From assembly GCF_002914525.1 (NCBI RefSeq), contig NZ_LODW01000059.1, positions 62,001 to 126,000 of the forward strand: a stretch of DNA of 64,000 nucleotides. The letters are read 5' to 3'. Below, piece by piece: positions 24,767 to 33,575 of the stretch; position 1 is the first letter of the stretch, and every line of letters begins with the position of its first letter. The notes under the pieces were generated by a model that worked only from the letters and a program-made list of their open reading frames with translations, ran no database searches and was not told the origin of the DNA. Position numbers and translations under genes: made by a program. The DNA comes from Rhizobium hidalgonense. Lineage in GTDB: Bacteria > Pseudomonadota > Alphaproteobacteria > Rhizobiales > Rhizobiaceae.

Positions 24767-26022
24767 CAGCCGATCCTCAGCCTGTCGATGCCGACGATGC
24801 GATTGTAGACGGTATAGAGGATCAGCACCGCCACCAGCAGGATCGTGCTCAAAGCCGCCGCCATGCCCCAGTTCGTGACCTGATTGGAGTAATAGGCGAT
24901 GAAATAGCTGACCATCTGGTCTCCCGGCCCGCCGACCAGGGCCGGGGTGATGTAGTAGCCAAGCGCCAGGATGAAGACGAGCAGACCGCCGGCGCTGACG
25001 CCGGGCATGCTCATCGGTAGATATATGCGAAAGAAGGCCGAGACCGGCGGCGCACCGAGCGACGAGGCGGCCCTGAGATAGACCGGCGGTATGCTCTTCA
25101 TGACGCTGTAGATCGGCAATATCATGAATGGTAGCAGAATATGGGTCATGGCGATCAGCACGCCGATGCGATTGTAAATCAGATCGAGCGGATGGGCGGG
25201 ATCGATCAGGCCCAGCCAGATGAGCCCTGAGTTGATCACGCCGCGCCCCTGCAGTAGCACGACCCAGGCGCTGGTGCGGACCAGAAGCGAGGTCCAGAAC
25301 GGCAGAAGCACCAGGATCAGCAGCGTGTTGGCAACTGCGCCTTTCGACCGGGCGATCAGGGCGGCGAGGGGATAGCCGAGAAGCAGGCAGATCACGGTCA
25401 CCGAAGCGCTGACGACGAATGTGCGGATCAGGACATCGACATGCACCGCATTTTCAGCCGAAACCCTGCCGATGGCGCCCGAGGCGTCGCGCTCCAGGTC
25501 GAGAGAGGCGAGCAGGTAATAATCGGTGAAGGGCGGCAACGCGTTCTTGATGATCGTCCAGTAATGCGGGGTCTCCCATTTGGGATCGATGGCAACGAAG
25601 GCGGGTTTGTAAGGCGGCTGCGCGTCACGGATCGTGCGTGCGGTTTTCAGGAGCATCGAGCGCATGCCCGTCTCGTAATAGTTGAGACGTTTGGCCACCT
25701 CGGCGATCTGATCGCGCGGCGACTGCTTCAGATCGGCGGCAAAGGCGGCAAACAGCGCTTCGTCGGGAGGCGATTGTTCCTCCCAGGCTGAAAGCGCCGA
25801 CATCGTATAGGGCAGGGCGGCGGAAGCCGCCCTGTTGTCAACGGCGCGCGTCAACAACAGGGCGATCGGGAGGACGAAGACGAGCAGCAGGAAAACCAGC
25901 AGAGGCGCGACCAGCAGCAATGCCCTCAGCTGCGCGTTGGTTTTTGCGCCGCCGAGGGTTTTCACCCGTATGCGGGCTGCACTCGTCGCCTCGTCGCCGT
26001 CATTCATTGTCGCGATTACCAT
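24766..26022 (-). CDS. Polyamine-type ABC transporter permease with large periplasmic insert
   Basis: The product is 418 residues, much longer than the roughly 290 usual for PotB-type permeases (the first importer's is 290). After the first membrane segment (ALLLVAPLLVFLLLVFVLP, about residues 34-55) a hydrophilic insert of about 130 residues precedes the second membrane segment; the remainder has the normal EAA loop YLRAASSLGAPPVSAFFRIY. Rhizobial PotB-like proteins with this insert exist. I keep ATG 26,022 because AGGAAGG lies at good spacing, with ATG 26,007 as the alternative. Confidence 0.88.
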   Translation of the reverse strand: MVIATMNDGDEATSAARIRVKTLGGAKTNAQLRALLLVAPLLVFLLLVFVLPIALLLTRAVDNRAASAALPYTMSALSAWEEQSPPDEALFAAFAADLKQSPRDQIAEVAKRLNYYETGMRSMLLKTARTIRDAQPPYKPAFVAIDPKWETPHYWTIIKNALPPFTDYYLLASLDLERDASGAIGRVSAENAVHVDVLIRTFVVSASVTVICLLLGYPLAALIARSKGAVANTLLILVLLPFWTSLLVRTSAWVVLLQGRGVINSGLIWLGLIDPAHPLDLIYNRIGVLIAMTHILLPFMILPIYSVMKSIPPVYLRAASSLGAPPVSAFFRIYLPMSMPGVSAGGLLVFILALGYYITPALVGGPGDQMVSYFIAYYSNQVTNWGMAAALSTILLVAVLILYTVYNRIVGIDRLRIG

Positions 26023-26046
26023 CGCTGATGCCTTCCTGAGAGAAAG

Positions 26047-26079
26047 GGGCGGGCGAAGCCGGGGGACACTCGCCCGCCC
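26047..26079 (-). promoter_or_regulatory. Intercistronic hairpin after the second binding-protein gene
   Basis: GGGCGGGCGA (26,047-26,056) pairs perfectly with TCGCCCGCCC (26,070-26,079) across a 13-base loop, between the binding-protein stop and the permease start on the minus strand. It matches the position of the hairpins in the other importers of this window. Confidence 0.75.
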
Positions 26080-26086
26080 GACAAGG

Positions 26087-27136
26087 TTACTGTGCGAGCC
26101 ACTTGTTGAAGCGCTCGGTCAACTCCTCATCATGGTCGGCCCAGAATTCGGAGGAGACGACAAATGCGTTCTTCGTGTTGTCAGGCGCGGTCGGCAGATC
26201 GACGAGAATATCCGGCGGAACCTTGGCGATGGCCGCTTTCAGGGTCGGGCCATAGGAGATGTATTTGGACTGCTGCGCCATCACGTCGGGATTGACGGTG
26301 AAGGCGACGAATTTGTCCGCTAACTCCTTGTTCTTCAAGCCCTTCGGCTCGGCCCAGAGATTGAAATCCATTCCCTGGCCGTCCCAAACGATCTTGAAGT
26401 TCTTGCCGCTATTCTTGACGGCATCGAAGATGCGCCCGTTCCAGGCCGTGGTCATCACGACTTCACCGTCGGCGAGAAGCTGCGGCGGCTGGGCGCCTGC
26501 CGTCCACCAGACCTTCACATCCTTCTTGATCGTGTCGAGCTTCTTGAAGGCGCGATCGACGCCTTCAGGCGTTCCGAGCACGTTGTAGACCTCGGCGGGT
26601 TTGACGCCATCGGCAATCAGCGCGAATTCCAGCGTGGTCTTCGGCGACTTGCGCAAGGCGCGCGGTCCAGGGAATTTGGCCGTATCGAACAGATCGGCCA
26701 TGGTCGTCGGCCCGCCATTCGGAAACTTGGCAGCGTCATAGGCATAAATGGTGCCGAAGACGATCGTCGCAACCGCGCAATCCATTGCGGCACCGTCGAT
26801 GAAGGCATCCTTGCCGCCGAGCTTCGAATAGTCGATGGTTTCAAGCCAACCTTCGTCGCAGCCCTGCAGCGCATGGCTGGGCTCGATGTCGACGACATCC
26901 CAGGTCACCTGGCCCGTTTCTACCATGCCCTTCAGCTTGGCGGTCGAGCCGTCCCATTCATCCTGGAGAATCTTGGTGCCGGTTTCCTTGGCGAAGGGTT
27001 TGAAAAAGGCCTCCTCTTGGCTCTTCGTATAGGCGCCGCCCCAGGATGTGACGGTCAGCGTGTCTCCGGCAAATGCTGCACCTGCGATCGCAAGAGCCAT
27101 GACGGAGCTGAGAAGCATGCAGTTTAAACGCATCAT
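26087..27136 (-). CDS. Polyamine-type ABC transporter periplasmic binding protein
   Basis: The 349-residue protein has a Sec signal peptide (cleavage near AAFA-GDTL) and PotD/PotF-like blocks: TVTSWGGAYTKSQEEAF, VTWDVVDIEPSHAL, TTMADLFDTAKFPGPR, FKKLDTIKKDVKVWW and EVVMTTAWNGRIF. The ligand is likely cationic or an amino compound. ATG 27,136 is preferred because AAGGGG precedes it and the signal peptide then begins at residue 1. It is a divergent paralogue of the 15,286 protein. Confidence 0.9.
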   Translation of the reverse strand: MMRLNCMLLSSVMALAIAGAAFAGDTLTVTSWGGAYTKSQEEAFFKPFAKETGTKILQDEWDGSTAKLKGMVETGQVTWDVVDIEPSHALQGCDEGWLETIDYSKLGGKDAFIDGAAMDCAVATIVFGTIYAYDAAKFPNGGPTTMADLFDTAKFPGPRALRKSPKTTLEFALIADGVKPAEVYNVLGTPEGVDRAFKKLDTIKKDVKVWWTAGAQPPQLLADGEVVMTTAWNGRIFDAVKNSGKNFKIVWDGQGMDFNLWAEPKGLKNKELADKFVAFTVNPDVMAQQSKYISYGPTLKAAIAKVPPDILVDLPTAPDNTKNAFVVSSEFWADHDEELTERFNKWLAQ

Positions 27137-27185
27137 GGTGGTTCCCCTTTTTGTAGCTGCGTTTGCGAAAGAACGAGTGGTCCGG

Positions 27186-28268
27186 TCAGGACAGCGCGAG
27201 CGCGCGGCAATCCTCCGGCGCCCAACCGATGACGGCATTCGCGCCGAGTGACTGGACCGGAATATCCTGTGCGGCGGCGACTTTGATGAAGACGTCGTCG
27301 CAACCGCAGGCTGAGACGCGCAGTCTGACGTGGTCGCCGTGGTAGATGATTTCCTTGAGCGTTGCCGTGAACCGGTTCGGAACCTCGGCGGCAGGCGCCA
27401 GCTGGATCCGCTCGGGCCTCAGGACCAGGGTCGCCCGCGCCCCTTCCTTCAATCCTTCTCCGGCCTGGCCTGTGATGACCGAACCGTCGGGCGCGCGAAT
27501 CCGGCAGAGGGCATTGTCGATCGCGACGACGTCGCCCAATATCGCATTGTTCTCGCCGATAAAAGTTGCGACGAAGGGGTTTGCCGGCGTCTCGTAGAGC
27601 GCATGCGGTGGGGCGATCTGCTGCAGGATGCCGTCATTGAACACGCCGACCCGATCCGACATGGTCAGCGCCTCGCTTTGATCGTGGGTGACATAGACGA
27701 CGTTGATGCCGAGGCGGGCATGCAGGTGTTTGATCTCGAGCTGCATATGTTCGCGAAGCTGCTTGTCGAGCGCGCCGAGCGGTTCGTCCATCAGCACGAG
27801 CTGCGGTTCGAAGACCAGCGCGCGGGCAAGCGCGATGCGTTGCTGCTGTCCGCCCGAGAGCTGATTGGGCCGCCGGGTCTCGAAACTCGCCATGCGCACC
27901 ATGTCGAGAGCGCGGCGAACCCGCTCGGTGATCTCAGCCTTGCCGAGCCGGCGCATCTTCAGCGGGAAGGCAAGATTCTCGCCGACGGTCATATGCGGGA
28001 AGAGGGCATAATTCTGGAACACGACGCCGATATTGCGGCGATGCGGCGGAACGCTGTCGATCCTGTTGTCGGCAAGGATGATGGTCCCGCTGCTCGGGGC
28101 CTCGAAACCGGCCAGCATCATCAGCGTCGTGGTCTTGCCGGATCCGGAAGGGCCGAGAAGGGTCAGAAACTCGCCCTTGGCGACGTCGAGGTCCAGGCCA
28201 CGCACGACATAGCTGACGCCGTCATAGGATTTTCGCACGCCCTCGAAAGCAATGAAGCGCTCGCTCAT
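27186..28268 (-). CDS. Polyamine-type ABC transporter ATP-binding protein (PotA-like)
   Basis: The 360-residue ATPase has Walker A GPSGSGKTT, signature LSGGQQQRIALARAL, Walker B LVLMDEPLGALD, the H-loop VTHDQSEAL and a C-terminal TOBE-type domain (ATLVLRPERIQLAP). The start at ATG 28,268 has an AGGAGG ribosome site 7 bp upstream. It leads an operon of ATPase, binding protein, two permeases and RidA, divergent from the MocR gene. Confidence 0.92.
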   Translation of the reverse strand: MSERFIAFEGVRKSYDGVSYVVRGLDLDVAKGEFLTLLGPSGSGKTTTLMMLAGFEAPSSGTIILADNRIDSVPPHRRNIGVVFQNYALFPHMTVGENLAFPLKMRRLGKAEITERVRRALDMVRMASFETRRPNQLSGGQQQRIALARALVFEPQLVLMDEPLGALDKQLREHMQLEIKHLHARLGINVVYVTHDQSEALTMSDRVGVFNDGILQQIAPPHALYETPANPFVATFIGENNAILGDVVAIDNALCRIRAPDGSVITGQAGEGLKEGARATLVLRPERIQLAPAAEVPNRFTATLKEIIYHGDHVRLRVSACGCDDVFIKVAAAQDIPVQSLGANAVIGWAPEDCRALALS

Positions 28269-28476
28269 GAATTCCTCCTGTTTGCATCGGCCGGGTCCCT
28301 GCCTCTTTGTCTCGATGCATGACCATATTGTCTCGGTCAGTTTCTGTTTGTCAAGCCACACAAATTATTTTGTATGGCAGCGACTGTGGGTCTCGAAAAC
28401 CTAAGGAAAGCGTGTTATGTCGCAGAAATCGAGCTGAATCGCGATACGGCAACCAAATACCTTGCGTCCGGCCGAT

Positions 28477-28505
28477 GGAATTGTACACGGATTGCAGGAA
28501 TTGTA
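28477..28505 (+). promoter_or_regulatory. MocR-type direct-repeat operator
   Basis: GGAATTGTA occurs at 28,477-28,485 and again at 28,497-28,505, exactly 20 bp (two helical turns) apart, ending at the MocR start codon. An inverted ACACAAA-TTAT-TTTGTAT lies further upstream at about 28,357-28,374, near the divergent ATPase promoter. MocR/GabR proteins classically bind spaced direct repeats between divergent genes. Confidence 0.6.
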
Positions 28506-29902
28506 TGTCTGAAGGATCGGAACTGAGCCAGACAAACCAGGAGCGGGAAACGCGCATGCCGGCCTATCTCGAACTCGCGAGCGAGCTCGAGGCGAGGATT
28601 CGCTCGGGCGCCCTGCCTCCCGGCAGCCAGCTCCCGCCGCAGCGCGAGCTCGCACGCGAGCGCTCGCTCAACGTCTCCACGGTCACGCGCGCCTACCGGG
28701 AATTGCAGAACCTCAATCTTGTCATGGGCAGCACCCGGCGCGGCACGATCGTCACCGGCGACGGCGCCATGCCGCGGGTCGACCGGGCGGCGAGCCCGGC
28801 AGGCATCATCGACTTGACCGTCAACCGGCCGGCTGTCGACGATTTCCAGCAGCGCCTTGCCCAATCCCTGCCGGACCTGTCGTCTGACCCGCGCTTTCGC
28901 CAGATGCAGGAGTATCAGCCGCCGGAAGGGCCGGCCTGGGCGCGCCGTGCGGCGAGAAAATGGATATCGCTCAACGGCTTCGATCCGTCCGAGGATGATA
29001 TCGTGGTGACCAGCGGCGCCCAGCACGCTTTGCTGGCTGTCATCAGCAGCCTCGTAGAGCCCGGCGACACCATCGTCTGCGATCGGCTGACCTATTACGG
29101 CCTGATTGCGCTTGCCCAGATGTTCCGCTTTCGCATCATCGGCATCGGCAGTGACGATCAGGGCATGTCGGCGGTGGAGCTTGACGATCTTTGCAGCCGC
29201 GAGAGAGTGCGTGCCGTCTTTACGGTCCCCTCGATGCACAATCCGACCGTCGTCACGATGAGCGAGGCGCGCCGCCGGGAGCTGGTCGAAGTCGCGGAAA
29301 AGCACGATCTCGTCATCATCGAGGACGATGTCTACGGACCGATGCTCGGGACGCGCACGAGCGCGCTGATCACGCTCGCTCCGACCAGGACCTACCATAT
29401 ATCGGCGCTCTCCAAGGCCTTGGCGCCGGGTCTGCGCGTCGGTTATCTCACGTGCCCGCCCGGCCGCGCGCTGCTCTCCGCCGAGGCGGTCCGCACCACC
29501 GCCTGGATGCCGTCGCCACTGCCGCTGCTGCTGGCGACCCGCTGGCTAGAGGACGGCACGGCCGATGCGATCCTGAAGGCCCAGCTTGCCGAGCTGCGCG
29601 CCCGCCATGCGATCGTCGCGACGATCCTTGCCGGCCACGCCTTCTCCGCTGATCCGCGCTGCATGTTCCTGTGGCTGAGGCTGCCGGCGCCGTGGCGATG
29701 CGAGGATTTTGCCGCCAATCTGCGCGCCCACGGGGTTGCCGTCATGGCTGCCACCGCCTTTGCCTGCGATCGTCAGCCGGTCGAGCACGCCGTCCGCGTC
29801 AATGTCGGCTGCGCGTCGTCACGGGACGAACTTGCGACGGCGCTGCGCATCATCGCCGCGACGCTGAACGATCGTCCCCGTGCTCTGGCGGGCCTGGTCT
29901 AG
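28505..29902 (+). CDS. MocR-family regulator (GntR helix-turn-helix plus aminotransferase-like domain)
   Basis: The 465-residue protein has a GntR winged helix in residues 18-85 (ASELEARIRSGALPPGSQLP, RELARERSLNVSTVTRAYREL) fused to a fold-type-I aminotransferase domain. PLP-site blocks are present: SGAQHALLAVIS, FTVPSMHNPT, VIIEDDVYGPM and SALSKALAPGLRVGYL with the Schiff-base Lys. It is a PLP-sensing regulator of the GabR/PdxR type, probably acting on the divergent importer operon and on the oxidase gene 3 bp downstream. ATG 28,505 has an AGGA site 6 bp upstream; a later ATG at 28,556 is the alternative. Confidence 0.92.
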   Translation: MSEGSELSQTNQERETRMPAYLELASELEARIRSGALPPGSQLPPQRELARERSLNVSTVTRAYRELQNLNLVMGSTRRGTIVTGDGAMPRVDRAASPAGIIDLTVNRPAVDDFQQRLAQSLPDLSSDPRFRQMQEYQPPEGPAWARRAARKWISLNGFDPSEDDIVVTSGAQHALLAVISSLVEPGDTIVCDRLTYYGLIALAQMFRFRIIGIGSDDQGMSAVELDDLCSRERVRAVFTVPSMHNPTVVTMSEARRRELVEVAEKHDLVIIEDDVYGPMLGTRTSALITLAPTRTYHISALSKALAPGLRVGYLTCPPGRALLSAEAVRTTAWMPSPLPLLLATRWLEDGTADAILKAQLAELRARHAIVATILAGHAFSADPRCMFLWLRLPAPWRCEDFAANLRAHGVAVMAATAFACDRQPVEHAVRVNVGCASSRDELATALRIIAATLNDRPRALAGLV

Positions 29903-29905
29903 GCC

Positions 29906-31198
29906 ATGAACAAGCCGCTGCCCGAGCTTCAGCCCTTGCCCGACGCAGAGCGCCGGCATGTGGCCGTTGTCGGCGCGGGACTGGTCGGCCTCTGCTCGGC
30001 TCTCTGGCTGCAGAGGATGGGGTATCGGGTCACGATCATCGATCCGGCGCCGCCATTGGGTGATGCATCTTATCGGCAGGCTTGTTCCTACGGGAATGCC
30101 TGCACCTTTGCGCCGCACGGCGTCGTTCCCGTCGCGATGCCTGGCGTCATCTGGCGCGTGCCGGGAATGCTGCTCAATCCGCTCGGTCCGCTGGCGATTG
30201 TCTGGAGATACCTGCCGCAACTGGCGCCGTGGCTGCGCGCTTTCCTCGCCTCGAGCACGAAGGCCGAGGTCGAGCGGATCGCTGGAACACTGGCAGTGCT
30301 GCTGTCTCACGCCGATGCCGCCTGGCAACCGTTGGTGACGCAGGCAGGCGCCGAACGGCTAAAGCGGCATGACGGCTGCCTCTATCTCTACAAGACGGAA
30401 GCGCAATTCCGGGCGGGCGATGCCGAGTACGGGCTGCGTGAACGCCATGGCGTCGCCATGGACCTCTTGGACCAGGCCGATATCCGCGGCATCGAGCCCA
30501 ATCTGGCGCCGCTCTACCACAAGGGCGTGCTGTTCCGTGACGCCTATATGTTTTCCAGCCCCAGGCAACTCGCCTTCGCGCTGGCGCAAGCGCTGGTAAC
30601 CGGCGGCGGAGACATCGTCCGCGGCGAAGTTTCGGCGATCGAGCCGCGTAACGACGGCATTGGCCTCAGGATCGCGGCCAAGAAGATCCTTGCGGACCAC
30701 GCTGTCGTCGCCGCCGGCGCCCATTCGCGCAAGCTTGCTGCATCGGTCGGCGACCGCGTTCTGCTCGATACCGAGCGCGGTTATCACGTCCTGTTCCCGC
30801 AGGCGGGCAATCTCTTGTCGCGTCCCGTCTGCTATCCCGAGCACGGCTTCTACATGGTGCCGATGGCAGATGGATTGCGCGCGGCCGGAACAGTCGAACT
30901 CGGCGGGCTTGCCGCTCCGTTGAACCCGAAGCGGACCGCGATGATCCGGGAGGGCGTGAAAAAGCTTCTGCCGGGAGCAGGAGAAGGCAGCGACGAGTGG
31001 CTGGGTTTTCGTCCGTCCATGCCGGATTCGCTTCCTGTGATCGGCGCGTCCCGTCGCTGGCCTCGCATCACCTATGCCTTCGGCCACGGCCATCTCGGCC
31101 TGACATTGTCCGCTTTGACTGGCTATCTGGTTTCCCAGCTTGTCGCGGGACGGATCCCGGCCATCGATCTCACGCCCCTGCGGCCCGACCGATTCTGA
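29906..31198 (+). CDS. FAD-dependent D-amino-acid dehydrogenase-like oxidase (DadA-like)
   Basis: The 430-residue flavoprotein has an N-terminal FAD motif (VVGAGLVGLCSALWLQRMGYRV then TIIDPAPPLG), a DAO-type core (GGGDIVRGEVSAIEPRNDG, VVAAGAHSRKLAASVGD, LDTERGYHVLF) and the C-terminal GHGHLGLTLSALTGYLV. Relatives oxidise D-amino acids or opine-like secondary amines to imines and ketoacids. It is 3 bp after the MocR gene, so co-transcribed, and RidA at the end of the divergent operon could hydrolyse its imine product. There is no signal peptide. Confidence 0.85.
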   Translation: MNKPLPELQPLPDAERRHVAVVGAGLVGLCSALWLQRMGYRVTIIDPAPPLGDASYRQACSYGNACTFAPHGVVPVAMPGVIWRVPGMLLNPLGPLAIVWRYLPQLAPWLRAFLASSTKAEVERIAGTLAVLLSHADAAWQPLVTQAGAERLKRHDGCLYLYKTEAQFRAGDAEYGLRERHGVAMDLLDQADIRGIEPNLAPLYHKGVLFRDAYMFSSPRQLAFALAQALVTGGGDIVRGEVSAIEPRNDGIGLRIAAKKILADHAVVAAGAHSRKLAASVGDRVLLDTERGYHVLFPQAGNLLSRPVCYPEHGFYMVPMADGLRAAGTVELGGLAAPLNPKRTAMIREGVKKLLPGAGEGSDEWLGFRPSMPDSLPVIGASRRWPRITYAFGHGHLGLTLSALTGYLVSQLVAGRIPAIDLTPLRPDRF

Positions 31199-31291
31199 AC
31201 CGCGGACGGACCTCGGGTGAGCGAAGGTCGGCGTGATGAATATGGACAATATATGCTACGCTATCCATGATAAGGCGAAGCGAAAAAGGAC

Positions 31292-31549
31292 ATGCCGATG
31301 GCATCGGGCAGCATTCATGTGAAGGTCAGCGGTCAGTTGCAGCATCATATCCAGCAGCAGGTCGGCGATGACGGCCTCTATGAAAACGCCAGCGAATATA
31401 TTCGCGCCCTCATTCGCCGCGACTTGCAGACTTGTGATAAGGCCTGGGATGTGCTGCAGAAGGAGCTGGCGCCGGCGATGCGGGCCGACGACAGCGAATT
31501 TGTCGCCGTTTTGGCCGAAGACGTCATCCGCCGCAACAGGCGCCGATAA
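31292..31549 (+). CDS. parD: ParD-type antitoxin (CopG-like)
   Basis: The 85-residue protein has an N-terminal ribbon-helix-helix (SIHVKVSGQLQHHIQQQV, YENASEYIRALIRRDL) and a C-terminal toxin-binding tail, as in ParD/CC2985-type antitoxins. A possible dyad (ATGGACA...TATCCAT, 31,242-31,268) upstream may be its operator. The gene immediately downstream, where a ParE toxin belongs, is broken, so it is probably an orphan antitoxin. Confidence 0.75.
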   Translation: MPMASGSIHVKVSGQLQHHIQQQVGDDGLYENASEYIRALIRRDLQTCDKAWDVLQKELAPAMRADDSEFVAVLAEDVIRRNRRR

Positions 31550-31553
31550 GCCT

Positions 31554-31721
31554 GATGGCGGCCATCGATTTTATTCGCGCGCCGATGCCGCGAAAGACAA
31601 GATCTGGCGCGATACGGTCTAGAAGCAGGCCGAGGCATATGATCTGGGGCTGCACGCCTTATTTGCAGCGTTTATGCGAGGATCGGCTGATCTGGCGGCT
31701 CTCTTAAATAAACAACGGTAG
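31554..31721 (+). pseudogene. parE: ParE-type toxin remnant
   Basis: Right after parD a frame reads HRFYSRADAAKDKIWRDTV, then TAG at 31,620, then KQAEAYDLGLHALF, which is the ParE pattern (RADAxLxxIW ... QAxAYxxGLH). The start codon is missing or displaced, a stop replaces the Glu-Trp-type segment, and the reading ends at 31,721 without the C-terminal toxic beta-strands. It would give no active toxin. Confidence 0.65.
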
Positions 31722-31765
31722 GGATACTTGGTCGGCAGGACTGCTCCTTGGGAGCTTTGATCGCC

Positions 31766-32743
31766 TCAGAACCGGTGTTCTGTCCCTTCGACCGGATTTG
31801 CCCAGACCGTCATGCCCGATGCAAACGGCGTCTCGCCATCGGCGCGCACGACCATCTCGCCGAGTTCGGGCACATCGAGATAGAGGATCGCGTCGGCGCC
31901 GAGCCGCTCGACATGCCGGATCTTGCCCTGCCACTTGCCGGCGCCTTCCGAGAGCCTGATATGTTCCGGGCGGATGCCGTAGGTCGTGCAGTTCAATCGC
32001 CGTGCGATCTCGCCGCCATAGAGGTTCATCTTCGGGCTGCCGATGAAGCCGGCGACGAAGGGGGTGGCGGGATTGCGGTAGAGTTCCATCGGGCTGCCGA
32101 TCTGCTCGACCGCTCCGCCGTTGAGGACGACAATCTTGTCGGCCATCGTCATCGCCTCGACCTGGTCATGGGTGACATAGATCATCGTCGATTTCAGTCG
32201 CGCGTGAAGATCGGCTATCTCAAGACGCATCTGGGCTCTGAGCGAAGCGTCGAGGTTGGAAAGCGGCTCGTCGAACAGGAAGACCTTGGGATTGCGAATA
32301 ATCGCGCGGCCGATGGCGACGCGCTGGCGCTGGCCGCCGGAGAGCGCTTTCGGTTTTCTCTGCAGGAGGTGGGTGAGCTGCAGCGTTTCTGCGGTCGCCG
32401 CCACCTTGGCGGCGATTTCCGCCTTCGGGCGGCCGGCAAGCGAAAGTCCGAAACCGATATTCTCGGCAACGGTCATATGCGGGTAGAGCGCATAGCTCTG
32501 GAAGACCATGGCAATGCCGCGGCCCGAGGGTTCGGCATAGGTCACATCCTTGCCGCCGATGGTCAGCGTGCCCGACGTCGTCTCCTCCAGGCCGGCGATG
32601 ATGCGCAGCAGCGTCGATTTTCCGCAGCCGGACGGACCGACGAAAACGACGAATTCGCCGGAGGCAACCTCCAGATCGACGCCCTTGATGACCTCGAGAG
32701 CGCCAAAGCTCTTGCGAACCTGTTTGAGAGTGAGCTCAGCCAT
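31766..32743 (-). CDS. CUT1 sugar ABC transporter ATP-binding protein (UgpC/MsmK-like)
   Basis: The 325-residue ATPase has Walker A GPSGCGKST, signature LSGGQRQRVAIGRAI, Walker B VFLFDEPLSNLD, VTHDQVEAMTMAD and a short C-terminal TOBE/OB domain (YGIRPEHIRLSEGAG). Sequences of this type energise carbohydrate importers. It ends an operon of rhamnosidase, binding protein, two permeases and this ATPase. The C-terminal domain is at the short end for the family (usual length 350-370). Confidence 0.92.
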   Translation of the reverse strand: MAELTLKQVRKSFGALEVIKGVDLEVASGEFVVFVGPSGCGKSTLLRIIAGLEETTSGTLTIGGKDVTYAEPSGRGIAMVFQSYALYPHMTVAENIGFGLSLAGRPKAEIAAKVAATAETLQLTHLLQRKPKALSGGQRQRVAIGRAIIRNPKVFLFDEPLSNLDASLRAQMRLEIADLHARLKSTMIYVTHDQVEAMTMADKIVVLNGGAVEQIGSPMELYRNPATPFVAGFIGSPKMNLYGGEIARRLNCTTYGIRPEHIRLSEGAGKWQGKIRHVERLGADAILYLDVPELGEMVVRADGETPFASGMTVWANPVEGTEHRF

Positions 32744-32747
32744 TCTG

Positions 32748-33575
32748 CTACCCTTTGACCCCGCCTGCCGTCATGCCCGCAACGATCTGGCGGTTGAAGA
32801 AGATGAAGACGATCAGCGGCGGGATCGTCACGAGAAGGATGTTCATGAAGAGCAGATTGTACTGGCTCGAATACATGCTCTGGAAGTTATAGAGCGTCAG
32901 CTGCACCGTCACGTTCTCCTTGCCGGGAAGGTAATAGAGCGGATTGGTGAAGTCGTTGAAGATCGCGATCGATTGCACGACGATATTGGTGACGGTCACC
33001 GGTTTCAAAAGTGGCAGCACCACCCTGAAGAAGATCTGCCGGGGCTTGGCGCCGTCGATCAGCGCCGCCTCATCGAGATCGCGGGGGATGGTCGAAATGA
33101 ACGACCGGTAGAGCAATATCGAAAAGGAGAGATTATAGGCGACCTGGATCAGGATCATGCCTGTCATGGTCTTGAAGAGACCGATCTCCTGCAGCAGGCC
33201 GATGGTGGGCACGACTGCCGGCGGCATCATCAGGCCCATGAAAAGGGCAATGAAGGCCACTTTGTTCCAGGCGGTCTTGCGGCGCTGCATGACATATCCG
33301 ACCATTGCCGACAGCAGGATCAGGATCGTGACGGAGATGACGGTAATCAGGGTCGAATTGAAATAGGCGAGCGCCAGCTGATAGTCGCGCGCTTTGAAAA
33401 CGGCGACGAGATTGTCCCAGAACAGCCATTGCTCGGGTAATTCAAAATCGAGGCGGGACGCTTCCGATTTCGATTTGACCGCCTGGAGAGCGACGAAAAC
33501 AAACGGCATGACGAAGATGACGGCCGCCGCCGCAAGGGCGATCGCGCCGGTCACATAAGGTCGGGTCCCTCTCAT
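32748..33575 (-). CDS. CUT1 sugar ABC transporter permease (MalG-like)
   Basis: The 275-residue permease has six hydrophobic segments and the MalG EAA loop RDLDEAALIDGAKPRQIFFRV with VLPLLKPV. ATG 33,575 overlaps the upstream permease stop (ATGA at 33,572-33,575) and removes nine unsupported residues of the longer frame. It partners the MalF-like permease. Confidence 0.92.
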   Translation of the reverse strand: MRGTRPYVTGAIALAAAAVIFVMPFVFVALQAVKSKSEASRLDFELPEQWLFWDNLVAVFKARDYQLALAYFNSTLITVISVTILILLSAMVGYVMQRRKTAWNKVAFIALFMGLMMPPAVVPTIGLLQEIGLFKTMTGMILIQVAYNLSFSILLYRSFISTIPRDLDEAALIDGAKPRQIFFRVVLPLLKPVTVTNIVVQSIAIFNDFTNPLYYLPGKENVTVQLTLYNFQSMYSSQYNLLFMNILLVTIPPLIVFIFFNRQIVAGMTAGGVKG

